41,091 nucleotides of DNA from the NCBI GenBank assembly GCA_903844815.1, contig CAIMVD010000148.1, forward strand, positions 1 through 41,091, written 5' to 3'. Below the pieces are notes generated by a model. That model had not been told where the DNA came from, did not search any database, and saw only the letters and a list, made by a program, of their open reading frames with translations. The position numbers and the translations under genes were made by a program. Source of the DNA: an uncultured Bacteroidota bacterium (lineage in GTDB: Bacteria; Bacteroidota; Bacteroidia; Bacteroidales; VadinHA17). Positions within the stretch are counted from its first letter, which is position 1; the number at the start of each line of letters is the position of its first letter. Shown here one piece after another: positions 1-6,959 of this stretch.

Positions 1-327
1 AATACAAAGAGTAACGTTGGTGGTTATACTTATGATCCCACAAAGGTAAATGCTGTGAGTAATATATCTGTCAGTGGAGGCGCAATTGATGCGGCAGTTC
101 AGGCTATTACATATAATGCTTCAAACCTGACAATACAGATAAAGTTGGGAGTAACTGAGTACAATATAAAATACAATCCCTTAAATGAGAGGATAAAGAC
201 AGTAAACGATATTGATGCTGTTACGAAATTTTACTCGGGGAGTTATGAAATCGTTGGTTACTACTGCAGAAGACCAGTGAACACTTACCAATTTGACTTT
301 AAACCAAAATATCTTAAATTTGTATAA
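1..327 (+). CDS. RHS-repeat protein, C-terminal fragment (5' end outside window)
   Basis: Frame 1 is open from the first base to the stop at 325-327, so the gene starts before the window. The translation carries RHS/YD-repeat features: a GGYTYDP start, an AITYNASNLTIQI segment and YNPLNERIKTV followed by KFYSGSYEIVG. RHS proteins are large secreted or surface shells that often carry a variable C-terminal toxin tip. Here the RHS similarity stops after SYEIVG and only about 20 unrelated residues follow, so the usual core end (the DYLGS region) is missing. This could be a degraded copy cut by recombination, or a displaced RHS tip. The GTG at 55 is not a credible start. The family call rests on recognising the repeat pattern; the exact product is unknown. 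Confidence 0.6.
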   Translation, partial: NTKSNVGGYTYDPTKVNAVSNISVSGGAIDAAVQAITYNASNLTIQIKLGVTEYNIKYNPLNERIKTVNDIDAVTKFYSGSYEIVGYYCRRPVNTYQFDFKPKYLKFV

Positions 328-338
328 ATTTTAGCGCA

Positions 339-521
339 ATGTTGACAAAGACACATTTAATAAGCACATTTGACAAGTTGCCTGAAAATCTGACAATAGA
401 TCAGGTCATTGAACATATTATTTTCGTCGGAAAGGTTCAAAAGGGACTTGAAGACTCGGAAAACGGAAGAGTTTTCACAACAGATGAAGCCAGGGAAAAA
501 CTAAACAAATGGTTAAAGTAG
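339..521 (+). CDS. Small antitoxin of a type II toxin-antitoxin pair
   Basis: A 60-residue acidic protein with no membrane segment. The C-terminal half (KVQKGLEDSENGRVFTTDEA, then KLNKWLK) is the form seen in short RelB-like antitoxins that precede ParE/RelE toxins in Bacteroidota. Its stop (519-521) overlaps the ATG of the following toxin frame (509-511) by 13 bases, the tight coupling expected for antitoxin-toxin operons. It should neutralise the toxin and probably repress the operon. The reading frame is intact while the partner is broken, so it may be an orphan antitoxin. The family assignment is by pattern and context. Confidence 0.65.
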   Translation: MLTKTHLISTFDKLPENLTIDQVIEHIIFVGKVQKGLEDSENGRVFTTDEAREKLNKWLK

Positions 522-817
522 TCTGGACTAGTTCTGCTCTTGAAGATCTTGATAATATTGGTGAATTCATTGGCAAGGATTCTCTTAAGTATGCCTTAAT
601 AACAGTAGAGTAATTATTTACTTCAGTTGACATTCTTAAAAAGCATCCCAGGGCGGGATCATTAGTACCTGAGTTTAAAAATAAGGCTATCAGGCAATTA
701 ATAAGGAAGGGCTATCGAATAGTTTATCGTATTGCAGATGAAAACAGAATAGATGTTTTGACAGTTCATAGCTGTTTTCGACTGATTACAAATACCAAAC
801 CCTTCAAATCAGAATAA
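509..817 (+). pseudogene. ParE/RelE-family toxin, interrupted by an in-frame TAA
   Basis: The frame beginning at ATG 509 encodes MVKVVWTSSALEDLDNIGEF, then a stop codon TAA at 611-613, then continues in the same frame to TAA 815-817. The downstream part carries ParE hallmarks: LKKHPRAGSLVPEF, IRQLIRKGYRIVYRI and IDVLTVHSCFRLI. Removing the single stop gives a protein of about 102 residues, the normal size for ParE-type ribonuclease/gyrase toxins. The frame is otherwise undamaged, so the lesion looks recent: one base change from CAA, GAA or AAA would explain it. An assembly error is the main alternative. Confidence 0.8.
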
Positions 818-841
818 CCACATTACCAATTAATACCAGAC

Positions 842-868
842 CATTCGACTTTTTTCGTCAAATAGTCT
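842..868. promoter_or_regulatory. Candidate TetR operator upstream of the TetR gene
   Basis: An imperfect inverted repeat. ACCAGACCATTCGAC (837-851) faces GTCAAATAGTCTGGT (857-871), with two mismatches in 15 positions. It lies a few bases upstream of the -33 element at 877-880. The 11-mer GTCAAATAGTC (857-867) recurs exactly at 1577-1587, just after the TetR gene and before the outer-membrane gene. An autoregulatory operator is inferred; a terminator-like hairpin for the toxin gene is the alternative. Confidence 0.45.
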
Positions 869-876
869 GGTATTTA

Positions 877-908
877 TTTGTTAATTGTTTTATTCTGATT
901 TAAGTTTG
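877..908 (+). promoter_or_regulatory. Bacteroidota-type promoter for the TetR gene
   Basis: TTTG at 877-880, then exactly 20 bases, then TAAGTTTG at 901-908. This matches the Bacteroidota primary-sigma consensus TTTG-N19-21-TAnnTTTG. It leaves a leader of only about 8 bases before the ATG at 922. Confidence 0.7.
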
Positions 909-921
909 CATCAATAATAAA

Positions 922-1524
922 ATGGAAAAACAAACAAGCATATTGGCACAGCACGACGAGGCGAAAATGAAAATCGTTGAAATTGCCCGTAATATCTTTA
1001 CTCATTTCGGTTTTAAGAAGACCACAATGGAGGAGATAGCCCAGGCATCAAGGAAGGGTAAGTCGTCAATATACTATTATTTTAACAGCAAGGAAGATAT
1101 TTTCAAGGCTGTTATCGAAAAAGAAGCAGGAGAACTGAAGGAGGAACTTTACCTGAGTACTGTTAGTATCGAGGATCCGATTGAAAAACTTAAAATCTAC
1201 ATCTCAGTTAGGATGAGGAAACTCAATAAGCTTACAAATTTCTATACTGCGCTGAAAAGTGATTTTCTAAGCCATCTTGAATTCATTGAACAGATCCGCA
1301 AAAGCTACGATCTTGATGAGGTAAGAGTTGTTACAGGAATAATCGAGGAAGGTATCAGCAAAGGGAAATTCTCAGTCGACGATCCGGAACAAAGTGCTAT
1401 TGCTATTGTTACAGCAATGAAAGGGCTCGAAGTTCCGCTCATGATTAACGCAGAACATGGAAATTTTGAAAACAGACTGGAAAACCTGATAAAATTTCTT
1501 TTCTATGGTATTGTAACCCGGTAA
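922..1524 (+). CDS. TetR/AcrR-family transcriptional regulator
   Basis: A 200-residue protein, the normal size for the family. The N-terminal helix-turn-helix spans roughly residues 15-65, with the typical pattern IFTHFGFKKTTMEEIA, then KGKSSIYYYFNSKEDIF. The rest is a helical ligand-binding/dimerisation domain that I cannot match to a known inducer. It has its own promoter at 877-908, and a short motif is shared between its upstream region and the intergenic region in front of the next gene. The neighbouring target is probably the outer-membrane beta-barrel gene at 1657. Function as a repressor is from family knowledge; the inducer is unknown. Confidence 0.9.
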   Translation: MEKQTSILAQHDEAKMKIVEIARNIFTHFGFKKTTMEEIAQASRKGKSSIYYYFNSKEDIFKAVIEKEAGELKEELYLSTVSIEDPIEKLKIYISVRMRKLNKLTNFYTALKSDFLSHLEFIEQIRKSYDLDEVRVVTGIIEEGISKGKFSVDDPEQSAIAIVTAMKGLEVPLMINAEHGNFENRLENLIKFLFYGIVTR

Positions 1525-1560
1525 TTTTTTTGTTTTGTTTTCGACTGTAATACGTTTTTA

Positions 1561-1590
1561 GTCCAATAGTAATATAGTCAAATAGTCAAT
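1561..1590. promoter_or_regulatory. Repeated candidate TetR operator ahead of the beta-barrel gene
   Basis: Two direct repeats of the form AGTCMAATAGT: GTCCAATAGT at 1561-1570 and GTCAAATAGTC at 1577-1587. The second is identical over 11 bases to part of the candidate operator at 857-867. The position between the regulator and the outer-membrane gene suits repression of the latter. This is inferred from the repeat only. Confidence 0.4.
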
Positions 1591-1656
1591 AATCTAAATT
1601 AAACCATTCAATTAATCACAACTCCTGTATTTCAGGAAAAAATAAACTTTAAGAAA

Positions 1657-2292
1657 ATGAAATCAAAAATTATGTTAGTGTCAGTATTGACAATTATGGT
1701 TATCACAAGCCAGAACCTGAAGGCCCAGTTCGAATACGGAATACATGCGGGAATGAACCTCGAAACCCAGGCTAAACTCGGACAACTATGGAACAATTGC
1801 GACTTTTATCAGGGATATCTTCTGGGCGGGTTTGTAGAATACAAGCCTTTTAAGAACATATCATTCCAGACAGAACTCAACTATCAGAAAAAGGGAGATA
1901 AGTCAGTTTCAACTGTTGAAGGGGTTAGTTCAGTCACGAGAAGGGAATTTAATTACCTTTCGGTACCACTTCTTCTAAAAACCACCATCCATGATGCCGG
2001 ACTTGGCGACAAATTTGACCTGACATTTTTTGCCGGTCCATATGCAGGTTACCTTACCACAGCCAATTCAAGACTAAAGACTGGTGATTCAGTTACTACC
2101 AAAGACATTGATAACGAAGCTGAAAAGTTCGATATGGGAGCCGTGTTCGGGGGTGGAATTAAATATAAACTGGGTAACGGAGGAGCGATAATTGCCGAAT
2201 TAAGGTATGAGATGGGGCTTTCGAAAATAGACAAACAGGATCAGGATCTCCGAAACAAAGGCGCCGGCATAACGATAGGCTATCGTTTTTAA
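1657..2292 (+). CDS. Outer-membrane beta-barrel protein (PorT-like)
   Basis: 211 residues. The N-terminus MKSKIMLVSVLTIMVITSQN followed by LKAQ is a signal peptide, probably cleaved before QFEYG near residue 24. The mature part alternates polar and hydrophobic residues, with motifs such as YGIHAGMN, GYLLGGFVEY, SFQTELNYQKKG, LSVPLLLK, FFAGPYAGYL and a C-terminal ITIGYRF ending in Phe. This is the pattern of the outer membrane protein beta-barrel domain family common in Bacteroidota. It probably forms a small eight-stranded barrel. It follows the TetR gene by 132 bases that contain repeated candidate operators. Its cargo, if any, cannot be seen. The early part of the leader also holds a short hairpin (TCCTG-CAGGA) near 1622-1636. 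Confidence 0.85.
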   Translation: MKSKIMLVSVLTIMVITSQNLKAQFEYGIHAGMNLETQAKLGQLWNNCDFYQGYLLGGFVEYKPFKNISFQTELNYQKKGDKSVSTVEGVSSVTRREFNYLSVPLLLKTTIHDAGLGDKFDLTFFAGPYAGYLTTANSRLKTGDSVTTKDIDNEAEKFDMGAVFGGGIKYKLGNGGAIIAELRYEMGLSKIDKQDQDLRNKGAGITIGYRF

Positions 2293-2336
2293 CACTTATA
2301 TATTTCTACCTGAATATCAGGGTATTATTGAAAAGT

Positions 2337-2432
2337 CCTCAGTGCAACTCTGTGGCACCTCTGTGGATCTCAGTGTAACGATTTAAGAACTTACACAGAG
2401 AAACACAAAGAAAACACAGAGTGCCACTGAGG
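2337..2432. repeat. Dispersed palindromic repeat, copy 1
   Basis: The arms CCTCAGTGCAACTCTGTG (2337-2354) and CACAGAGTGCCACTGAGG (2415-2432) are complementary except for two positions. The element lies between two convergent genes. Related elements occur at 11256, 25111 and 30441. Confidence 0.75.
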
Positions 2433-2437
2433 TAAAT

Positions 2438-3085
2438 TTATTTTACACTGGTATCAGCAAACTTCAGATAGATGATCACCCTGCCACCAATGAACTCCAG
2501 CCTGAAATTTTCCCCGGTGGCCTCATTCAGTGTTGCAACCCACCAGTTATTAAGCTTTGTCTTTTTAAGTGGATAACGTAACCCAACCGAAGTAACTTCA
2601 GTTCCGGGATCAATTGCAAAGATTGAAACCTGCTGTCCCGGGAAAGAAGTTATCACTGCACTTTCACAAAGAGGCCTGAAGATACCGGTATCGGTCACCA
2701 TTATTATGTTAACATCTTTTGCATATTCGGTCAGAAGTGAGATATTGCCCAGGGTATGATCTTCGCGTTTGCCTGTGGCGCCGACAATAACAAGGTCGGT
2801 ATAGTTCTTTTTAGTACACCACGTTACTGCCTTTGTAAGGTCATTTGTATCCTGCCCGCTGTCCCTGAAAATCTTATCTTTATACTTTCCGGCAAGTTCC
2901 GCGCTCAGGGAATCCATATCGCCTACTATTGCATCGGGTTCAAAGCCGGCTTTTATAAGGCTTTCAGCGCTGCCGTCGCAACAAACGATCTTTGAAGCTT
3001 TTTCCAGGTATCCAAGCGGAATTTCGTGAACAGGAAACGACCCGTCAGCTACAATTACAGTAAAAGATTTCATGTCATCCTTCAT
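2438..3085 (-). CDS. thiN: Thiamine pyrophosphokinase
   Basis: 215 residues. The enzyme transfers pyrophosphate from ATP to thiamine, giving thiamine diphosphate in the cytosol. Diagnostic segments are CCDGSAESLIKAGFEPDAIVGDMDSL (about residues 35-60), the DTNDLTKAV motif near residue 80, and GATGKREDHTLGNISLL near residue 102, which together form the catalytic Asp/Thr-rich site of the TPK family. The start at 3085 sits 4 bases after the pnuT stop; an alternative Met lies four residues inside. It is the last gene of the riboswitch-led operon, and phosphorylation by ThiN would trap thiamine imported by PnuT. Assignment is strong from both sequence and context. Confidence 0.93.
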   Translation of the reverse strand: MKDDMKSFTVIVADGSFPVHEIPLGYLEKASKIVCCDGSAESLIKAGFEPDAIVGDMDSLSAELAGKYKDKIFRDSGQDTNDLTKAVTWCTKKNYTDLVIVGATGKREDHTLGNISLLTEYAKDVNIIMVTDTGIFRPLCESAVITSFPGQQVSIFAIDPGTEVTSVGLRYPLKKTKLNNWWVATLNEATGENFRLEFIGGRVIIYLKFADTSVK

Positions 3086-3089
3086 TTTT

Positions 3090-3740
3090 TTAATTTCCTG
3101 GTGACCCAGCCTTAAAGTCCTTTACCGGCAGAGGTTCATCTTTCAATGATTTCTTCCATTCAATAAGCCCGGCGAACGACATAATGCCGTAAACCAGGTA
3201 GAGCAGCACGGTCGGATAGAGTCCGCGCACAATAAATAAGACGGTAGCTACGCTGTTGACTACTATCCACAAATACCAGTGTTCATAAATCTTTCGGGCA
3301 AGCATCCATGTTGCTACAACCGATAGAGAGGTAATAAATGAATCGACTTCCGGAACAGGCGAATCAGTCAGTCGCGAAAGAATAATCCACAGTGTAAAAT
3401 AGAGAACCGTAAAAACAGTTGCCAATATAGCTCCTGTTTTAAATTTCAGCCTTGTCACCTGCAAAATTACTTCCCTTCCTTCGCCCTGTGCCCCGTGCCC
3501 TGTGCCCTTAACCCACCAGTACCATCCTATCGCACTGATTACCAGATAGTATCCCTGAAGGCTCATATCGGCATACAGTTTCCCGGTAAAAAAGACCCAG
3601 AGATATACAGCCGAGGTCACTACACCAACAGGCCAAAGCCATATTTTCTGCCTGATCTCAAGAAAAACGTATACCATCCCTGTAACGGCGCCGAAAATCT
3701 CGATAAAATTATCAGTAACCCAGGATATTGCTTCCATCAT
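3090..3740 (-). CDS. pnuT: Thiamine transporter of the PnuC family (PnuT)
   Basis: 216 residues with about seven hydrophobic segments. The start MMEAISWVTDNFIEIFGAVT and the segment SAIGWYWW are typical of PnuC-type vitamin transporters, which carry unphosphorylated vitamin by facilitated diffusion and rely on cytosolic kinases for trapping. Being between a riboswitch-controlled TonB receptor and thiN identifies thiamine, not nicotinamide riboside, as the substrate. The order receptor-pnuT-thiN is a known Bacteroidota arrangement. It starts 7 bases downstream of the receptor's stop. Oddly, the loop after GWYWWVKG carries an extra Gly/Gln/Glu-rich stretch (TGHGAQGEGRE) encoded by a GC-rich tandem-like repeat; see the separate feature. 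Confidence 0.88.
   Translation of the reverse strand: MMEAISWVTDNFIEIFGAVTGMVYVFLEIRQKIWLWPVGVVTSAVYLWVFFTGKLYADMSLQGYYLVISAIGWYWWVKGTGHGAQGEGREVILQVTRLKFKTGAILATVFTVLYFTLWIILSRLTDSPVPEVDSFITSLSVVATWMLARKIYEHWYLWIVVNSVATVLFIVRGLYPTVLLYLVYGIMSFAGLIEWKKSLKDEPLPVKDFKAGSPGN
3481..3513. repeat. Low-complexity GTGCCCTGTGCCC-type repeat inside pnuT
   Basis: The plus strand reads CCCTGTG-CCCCGTG-CCCTGTG-CCC, iterations of a 7-base unit, within the pnuT coding region. It adds about 11 residues in frame to a presumed cytoplasmic loop without breaking the gene. Confidence 0.6.
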
Positions 3741-3747
3741 GCCAATA

Positions 3748-6180
3748 TCAGAATTTTAAACTTAACCTCGCCATAAAATTCCGCCCGGCCTGCGGGAAAT
3801 AATAAGCCCACGTCTTTTCCTGCCCATCTTCGTACCAGTTCCCTCCATACGCATTATTCTCATAAACTTCATTCAGGATATTATTCATAAGAAGCTGAAA
3901 TTCAAAGCCTCTTATCCACTTAAATTTTGGCTCGAGATCGAGACGGATATTATTTACAAAATATGGATCTATAGTCCTGCCGGCACTCATTGTATTGTCG
4001 AAGTACTGTTTACCGACATATTTGCTGATCAGGTGAAGATTAAAACCTTCCGACAATCTGAAACCCAGATCACCGGAACAAATTACTGACGGCGAATAAG
4101 CGATATCAGTATTCCCAAGATTCTTGCTGTTATATTCCGACGACCAGTCCTGTGTATTGTAATCAGTAAAATACTGTATAAAACCAATAATCCTGCTCGA
4201 GCTGATTGTAAGGCTCGCGTTAAAATCGATAAAACCTGCGGGCTTAATTCCCGCGGTAAACTCAGCGCCGAGCCTGTAGCTCTTAGCGACATTTGTCATA
4301 ACTGAGTATCCGACATTGCTTAGTTCGCCCGTTGGCACGAGCTGATCCTTGTAAAACATTCCGTAAAGATTGGCGCCAAAATTTCCAATTCCGGTATGAA
4401 GCTTATATCCGGCTTCAACATCATACAATGTCTCAGGCTTCGGAGTGGCTTCGCCATCACCCGAGGCTTCCTTAAAATCGGTCCTGGTAGGTTCCCTGTT
4501 TGCAACGGAGAAGGAGATATAGGCATCCTGATAAGGAGTTATTGTATAAAAAATCCCCGCTTTAGGATTAAAGAAACCATAATTGTGTTTCTGACTGATA
4601 TCCTTCAGGTCGTCATCGGGGCCAGCCAGTTCATAATGTACAATCCTGTACTGAAGGTCTCCGTATATGGTTGTCTTGTCTGTCAGCTTATAGTTTACCC
4701 TGCCATAAACGCTTACCTCTCCCTTGACTGAACTGTTATGATACCAACTATAATCCTTTGGCGTATTACCTGAATTATTCATCCAGATGATTGTGCCATA
4801 ATGATTGCCATCAAACAGGTTTGCACCCCCTCCGGCTATGGCTTCAACCTTGTTGTTCTGATATTTAAGCGAATACACAGCACCATAAAAGTCATTCGAC
4901 ATCCATTTCTGTCGTATCAGATCCGTTTCTGAAATAATAGAGTCTCCGATTGTAAATGAGTTCAGTCCGTAATCCGACAATGTCTGTTCTTCACGATACT
5001 CTTCATAATAGCCCTTCCCCTTTGTATAGTGCAATGCCGTGTTAAAAGTAAGGAGGTCGTTAATCTTTAAGCTGTAAATCAACTGATAATGGTTCTGGAT
5101 ATAGTTATCGCTCTCATTGTCATAATATTGCTTTTGGCCCGCCTCGTCAGTAAATTCGCCTGCAGGGTTATACCTCCTGTCGACAGCCATCATTTCACCT
5201 GGCACTCCCCACCAGCCTATCCCGGTATGTTCCTGGCCGAGAATAATATTTGCCTTAAGGAATGATCGTCCTGACCTGTAAGTTCCGGATAAAAATCCTG
5301 ACTTGTGACTTGAACCTGTGCGGTAAATATAGCCGTCGCTTTTAATATCGGAGTACCTCATCTGCATCGAAAATTTACCACCCAGAAGGCCTGTTCCTGC
5401 CGAAACCATATTCTTTAAGGTGTTGAATGAACCTGCTGAAGTGCTTATTTCGGCAAAAGGTTCGTTCTCAGGATTGCTTGTCTGAATACTTATTGTAGCG
5501 CCAAATGCTCCGGCACCGTTCGACGAAGTACCCGCCCCTCTCTGTACCTGAATGTTCTCAACCGATGCTGCAAGGTTGGGAAGATCGACCCAGAAAACCT
5601 GTTGTGATTCGGGGTCATTCAGAGGAATTCCGTCGATTGTAACATTTATCCTGTTTCCATCGGTACCGCGGATCCTCAACCCGGTATAACCTACTCCGTT
5701 TCCAGCCTCGGAAGTTTCTATCAGCGATGGAGTTAGACTGATAATATAGGGCAGGTCATACCCCGTATTCTGTTTTTTCAGCAACTCCCTGCCTATATCA
5801 GAGTAGGCAAGAGGAGAGTGTTCTCCTGCCCTGTTAGCCATAACCAGAACATCTTTTGTAAGAACCGCCTGTGGTTCAAGAGTAATATTAATTGTCTTAT
5901 CACGGTCAAGATTCACATCCCTGATCTTTGTCTCGCACCCGATAAAGGAAAAACGAAATTTATAAACTCCGGCTTTAAGACCTGAAAAAGAATATTTGCC
6001 CCCGGAATCGGTCAATATCCCGGTTACGGTCCCTTCGATTGCAACAGAAGCTCCGGCGAGTGCATTCCCTTCCTTATCTGACACTCTTCCGTCTATTGTA
6101 AAGCGGTTATCCTGAACCGGCATCGCATTCAACAGTCCTGTAAGAGCTGCAAAGACTACTGAATAAATTAATTTCCTCAT
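3748..6180 (-). CDS. TonB-dependent outer-membrane receptor, thiamine uptake
   Basis: 810 residues. A signal peptide (about residues 1-19) is followed by a carboxypeptidase-regulatory-like domain (about 28-105: ISDKEGN-type start RVSDKEGNALAGASVAIEGT, then SGGKYSFSGL). A plug domain follows (about 120-240, with VENIQVQRGAGTSSNGAGAF), and then a 22-strand-type barrel ending in a terminal Phe (FMARLSLKF). Such receptors import large or scarce ligands using TonB energy. The TPP riboswitch directly upstream, with pnuT and thiN downstream, points to thiamine or a derivative as ligand; this matches the known Omr1-type thiamine receptors of Bacteroidota. The ligand is an inference from context. No truncation is visible. 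Confidence 0.9.
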   Translation of the reverse strand: MRKLIYSVVFAALTGLLNAMPVQDNRFTIDGRVSDKEGNALAGASVAIEGTVTGILTDSGGKYSFSGLKAGVYKFRFSFIGCETKIRDVNLDRDKTINITLEPQAVLTKDVLVMANRAGEHSPLAYSDIGRELLKKQNTGYDLPYIISLTPSLIETSEAGNGVGYTGLRIRGTDGNRINVTIDGIPLNDPESQQVFWVDLPNLAASVENIQVQRGAGTSSNGAGAFGATISIQTSNPENEPFAEISTSAGSFNTLKNMVSAGTGLLGGKFSMQMRYSDIKSDGYIYRTGSSHKSGFLSGTYRSGRSFLKANIILGQEHTGIGWWGVPGEMMAVDRRYNPAGEFTDEAGQKQYYDNESDNYIQNHYQLIYSLKINDLLTFNTALHYTKGKGYYEEYREEQTLSDYGLNSFTIGDSIISETDLIRQKWMSNDFYGAVYSLKYQNNKVEAIAGGGANLFDGNHYGTIIWMNNSGNTPKDYSWYHNSSVKGEVSVYGRVNYKLTDKTTIYGDLQYRIVHYELAGPDDDLKDISQKHNYGFFNPKAGIFYTITPYQDAYISFSVANREPTRTDFKEASGDGEATPKPETLYDVEAGYKLHTGIGNFGANLYGMFYKDQLVPTGELSNVGYSVMTNVAKSYRLGAEFTAGIKPAGFIDFNASLTISSSRIIGFIQYFTDYNTQDWSSEYNSKNLGNTDIAYSPSVICSGDLGFRLSEGFNLHLISKYVGKQYFDNTMSAGRTIDPYFVNNIRLDLEPKFKWIRGFEFQLLMNNILNEVYENNAYGGNWYEDGQEKTWAYYFPQAGRNFMARLSLKF

Positions 6181-6249
6181 TTTCAGATCAAATAAATAAA
6201 ATCATGGAACTTTAACGAGGATATTACGTACGGCTGATCTCTGTGATAC

Positions 6250-6336
6250 TCTTCTTTCCTACGCCGGCATTATCCGGATCAGGTTTAAGGGTATGATCTC
6301 AGCCCGTAATTGTAAGGCACCCCGTTTTTGACGGGA
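6250..6336 (-). promoter_or_regulatory. TPP riboswitch (THI element)
   Basis: Read on the minus strand, the leader has the full conserved core: GGGGTGCC, then GGGCTGAGATCATACCC, then AACCTGATCCGGATAATGCC, then GGCGTAGGAAAG. These are the pyrimidine-binding (CTGAGA) and diphosphate-binding halves of the thiamine diphosphate aptamer. It ends about 70 bases before the receptor's ATG. No poly-U terminator lies between aptamer and start codon, so control is probably at translation. TCAGCC in the leader (minus strand of 6232-6237) can pair with the conserved GGCTGA (minus strand of 6299-6304) and may be the switching strand. Confidence 0.95.
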
Positions 6337-6344
6337 CAAAGGTA
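6337..6344 (-). promoter_or_regulatory. -7 box of the thiamine operon promoter
   Basis: The minus strand reads TACCTTTG, matching TAnnTTTG. It places the transcript start within a few bases of the riboswitch, so the aptamer is at the very 5' end of the message. No clear -33 TTG is seen. Confidence 0.6.
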
Positions 6345-6443
6345 GGATGTTTTAATTAATAATTTATCAGAAAATTTTTTAATTTTACATCTGACGATCT
6401 CTGATCTCGAATCGACATATACAAAAGTTAAAAACATCTTCTG

Positions 6444-6451
6444 TAGATTTG
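6444..6451 (+). promoter_or_regulatory. -7 box ahead of the 6495 gene
   Basis: TAGATTTG matches TAnnTTTG, 43 bases before the ATG. It is divergent from the thiamine operon promoter about 100 bases away. No -33 TTG is visible. Confidence 0.45.
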
Positions 6452-6494
6452 TATAACAAATTATTGAAGACGGCAATCCAATACACCTGAAATT

Positions 6495-6905
6495 ATGGAC
6501 CATCTACTGGCTAAGCTAAATTATAAGGGACAGGAACGAATTGCTGTCATCAACGCTGATGACGAATTCATCCCCCCGCTCACTGAGAATCTCAGGAATA
6601 TAATCATAGATAAGGAGATTGATCCTCGTTATCCATACGAGTTCATCATTCTGTTCGTAAAAAAAATGTCTGAAATAGAACTCATTGCACCCATAGCTAT
6701 TCATAATCTTGTTGCTGACGGTGTTTTATGGTTCTGTTATCCTAAGAAAACATCAAAGAAATATAAATCCGATATCGACAGGGACCATGGATGGGATTCG
6801 CTCATTGAGGTAGGTCTCCAGGGAGTTAGAATGATATCCCTCAATGATAATTGGTCGGCATTCCGGTTCAGAAATACAAAATACATAAAGTCGTCAAAGA
6901 AATAA
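6495..6905 (+). CDS. Conserved hypothetical protein, DUF3052-like
   Basis: 136 residues, soluble, no signal peptide. The central part has the order LIAPIAIHNLVADGVLWFCYPKK, then DRDHGWDSLIEVGLQGVRMISLNDNWSAFRFR. That is an exposed LVADGVLW strand followed, about 40 residues later, by a D-x-W-S-A-x-R-F strand. This resembles the DUF3052 type found in several phyla and common as a stand-alone gene in Bacteroidota. No catalytic motif is visible and the function is unknown. ATG 6495 is the only sensible start. It has a candidate promoter box at 6444 and is followed by a separate box for ogt, so it is probably its own unit. Confidence 0.75.
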   Translation: MDHLLAKLNYKGQERIAVINADDEFIPPLTENLRNIIIDKEIDPRYPYEFIILFVKKMSEIELIAPIAIHNLVADGVLWFCYPKKTSKKYKSDIDRDHGWDSLIEVGLQGVRMISLNDNWSAFRFRNTKYIKSSKK

Positions 6906-6915
6906 AGGCAGGTAT

Positions 6916-6923
6916 TAAGTTTG
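6916..6923 (+). promoter_or_regulatory. -7 box of the ogt promoter
   Basis: TAAGTTTG matches TAnnTTTG. It overlaps the possible TTG start at 6921, which therefore cannot be translated from this promoter. It supports the downstream ATG at 6960. Confidence 0.5.
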
Positions 6924-6959
6924 CAAATGCTAAAAACCATCCTGACTCCCGGTTTCAAA

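Noticed and set aside
2756-2995. Plus-strand open frame within thiN
   Set aside because: It is a shadow of the thiN coding strand; no family similarity or start context.
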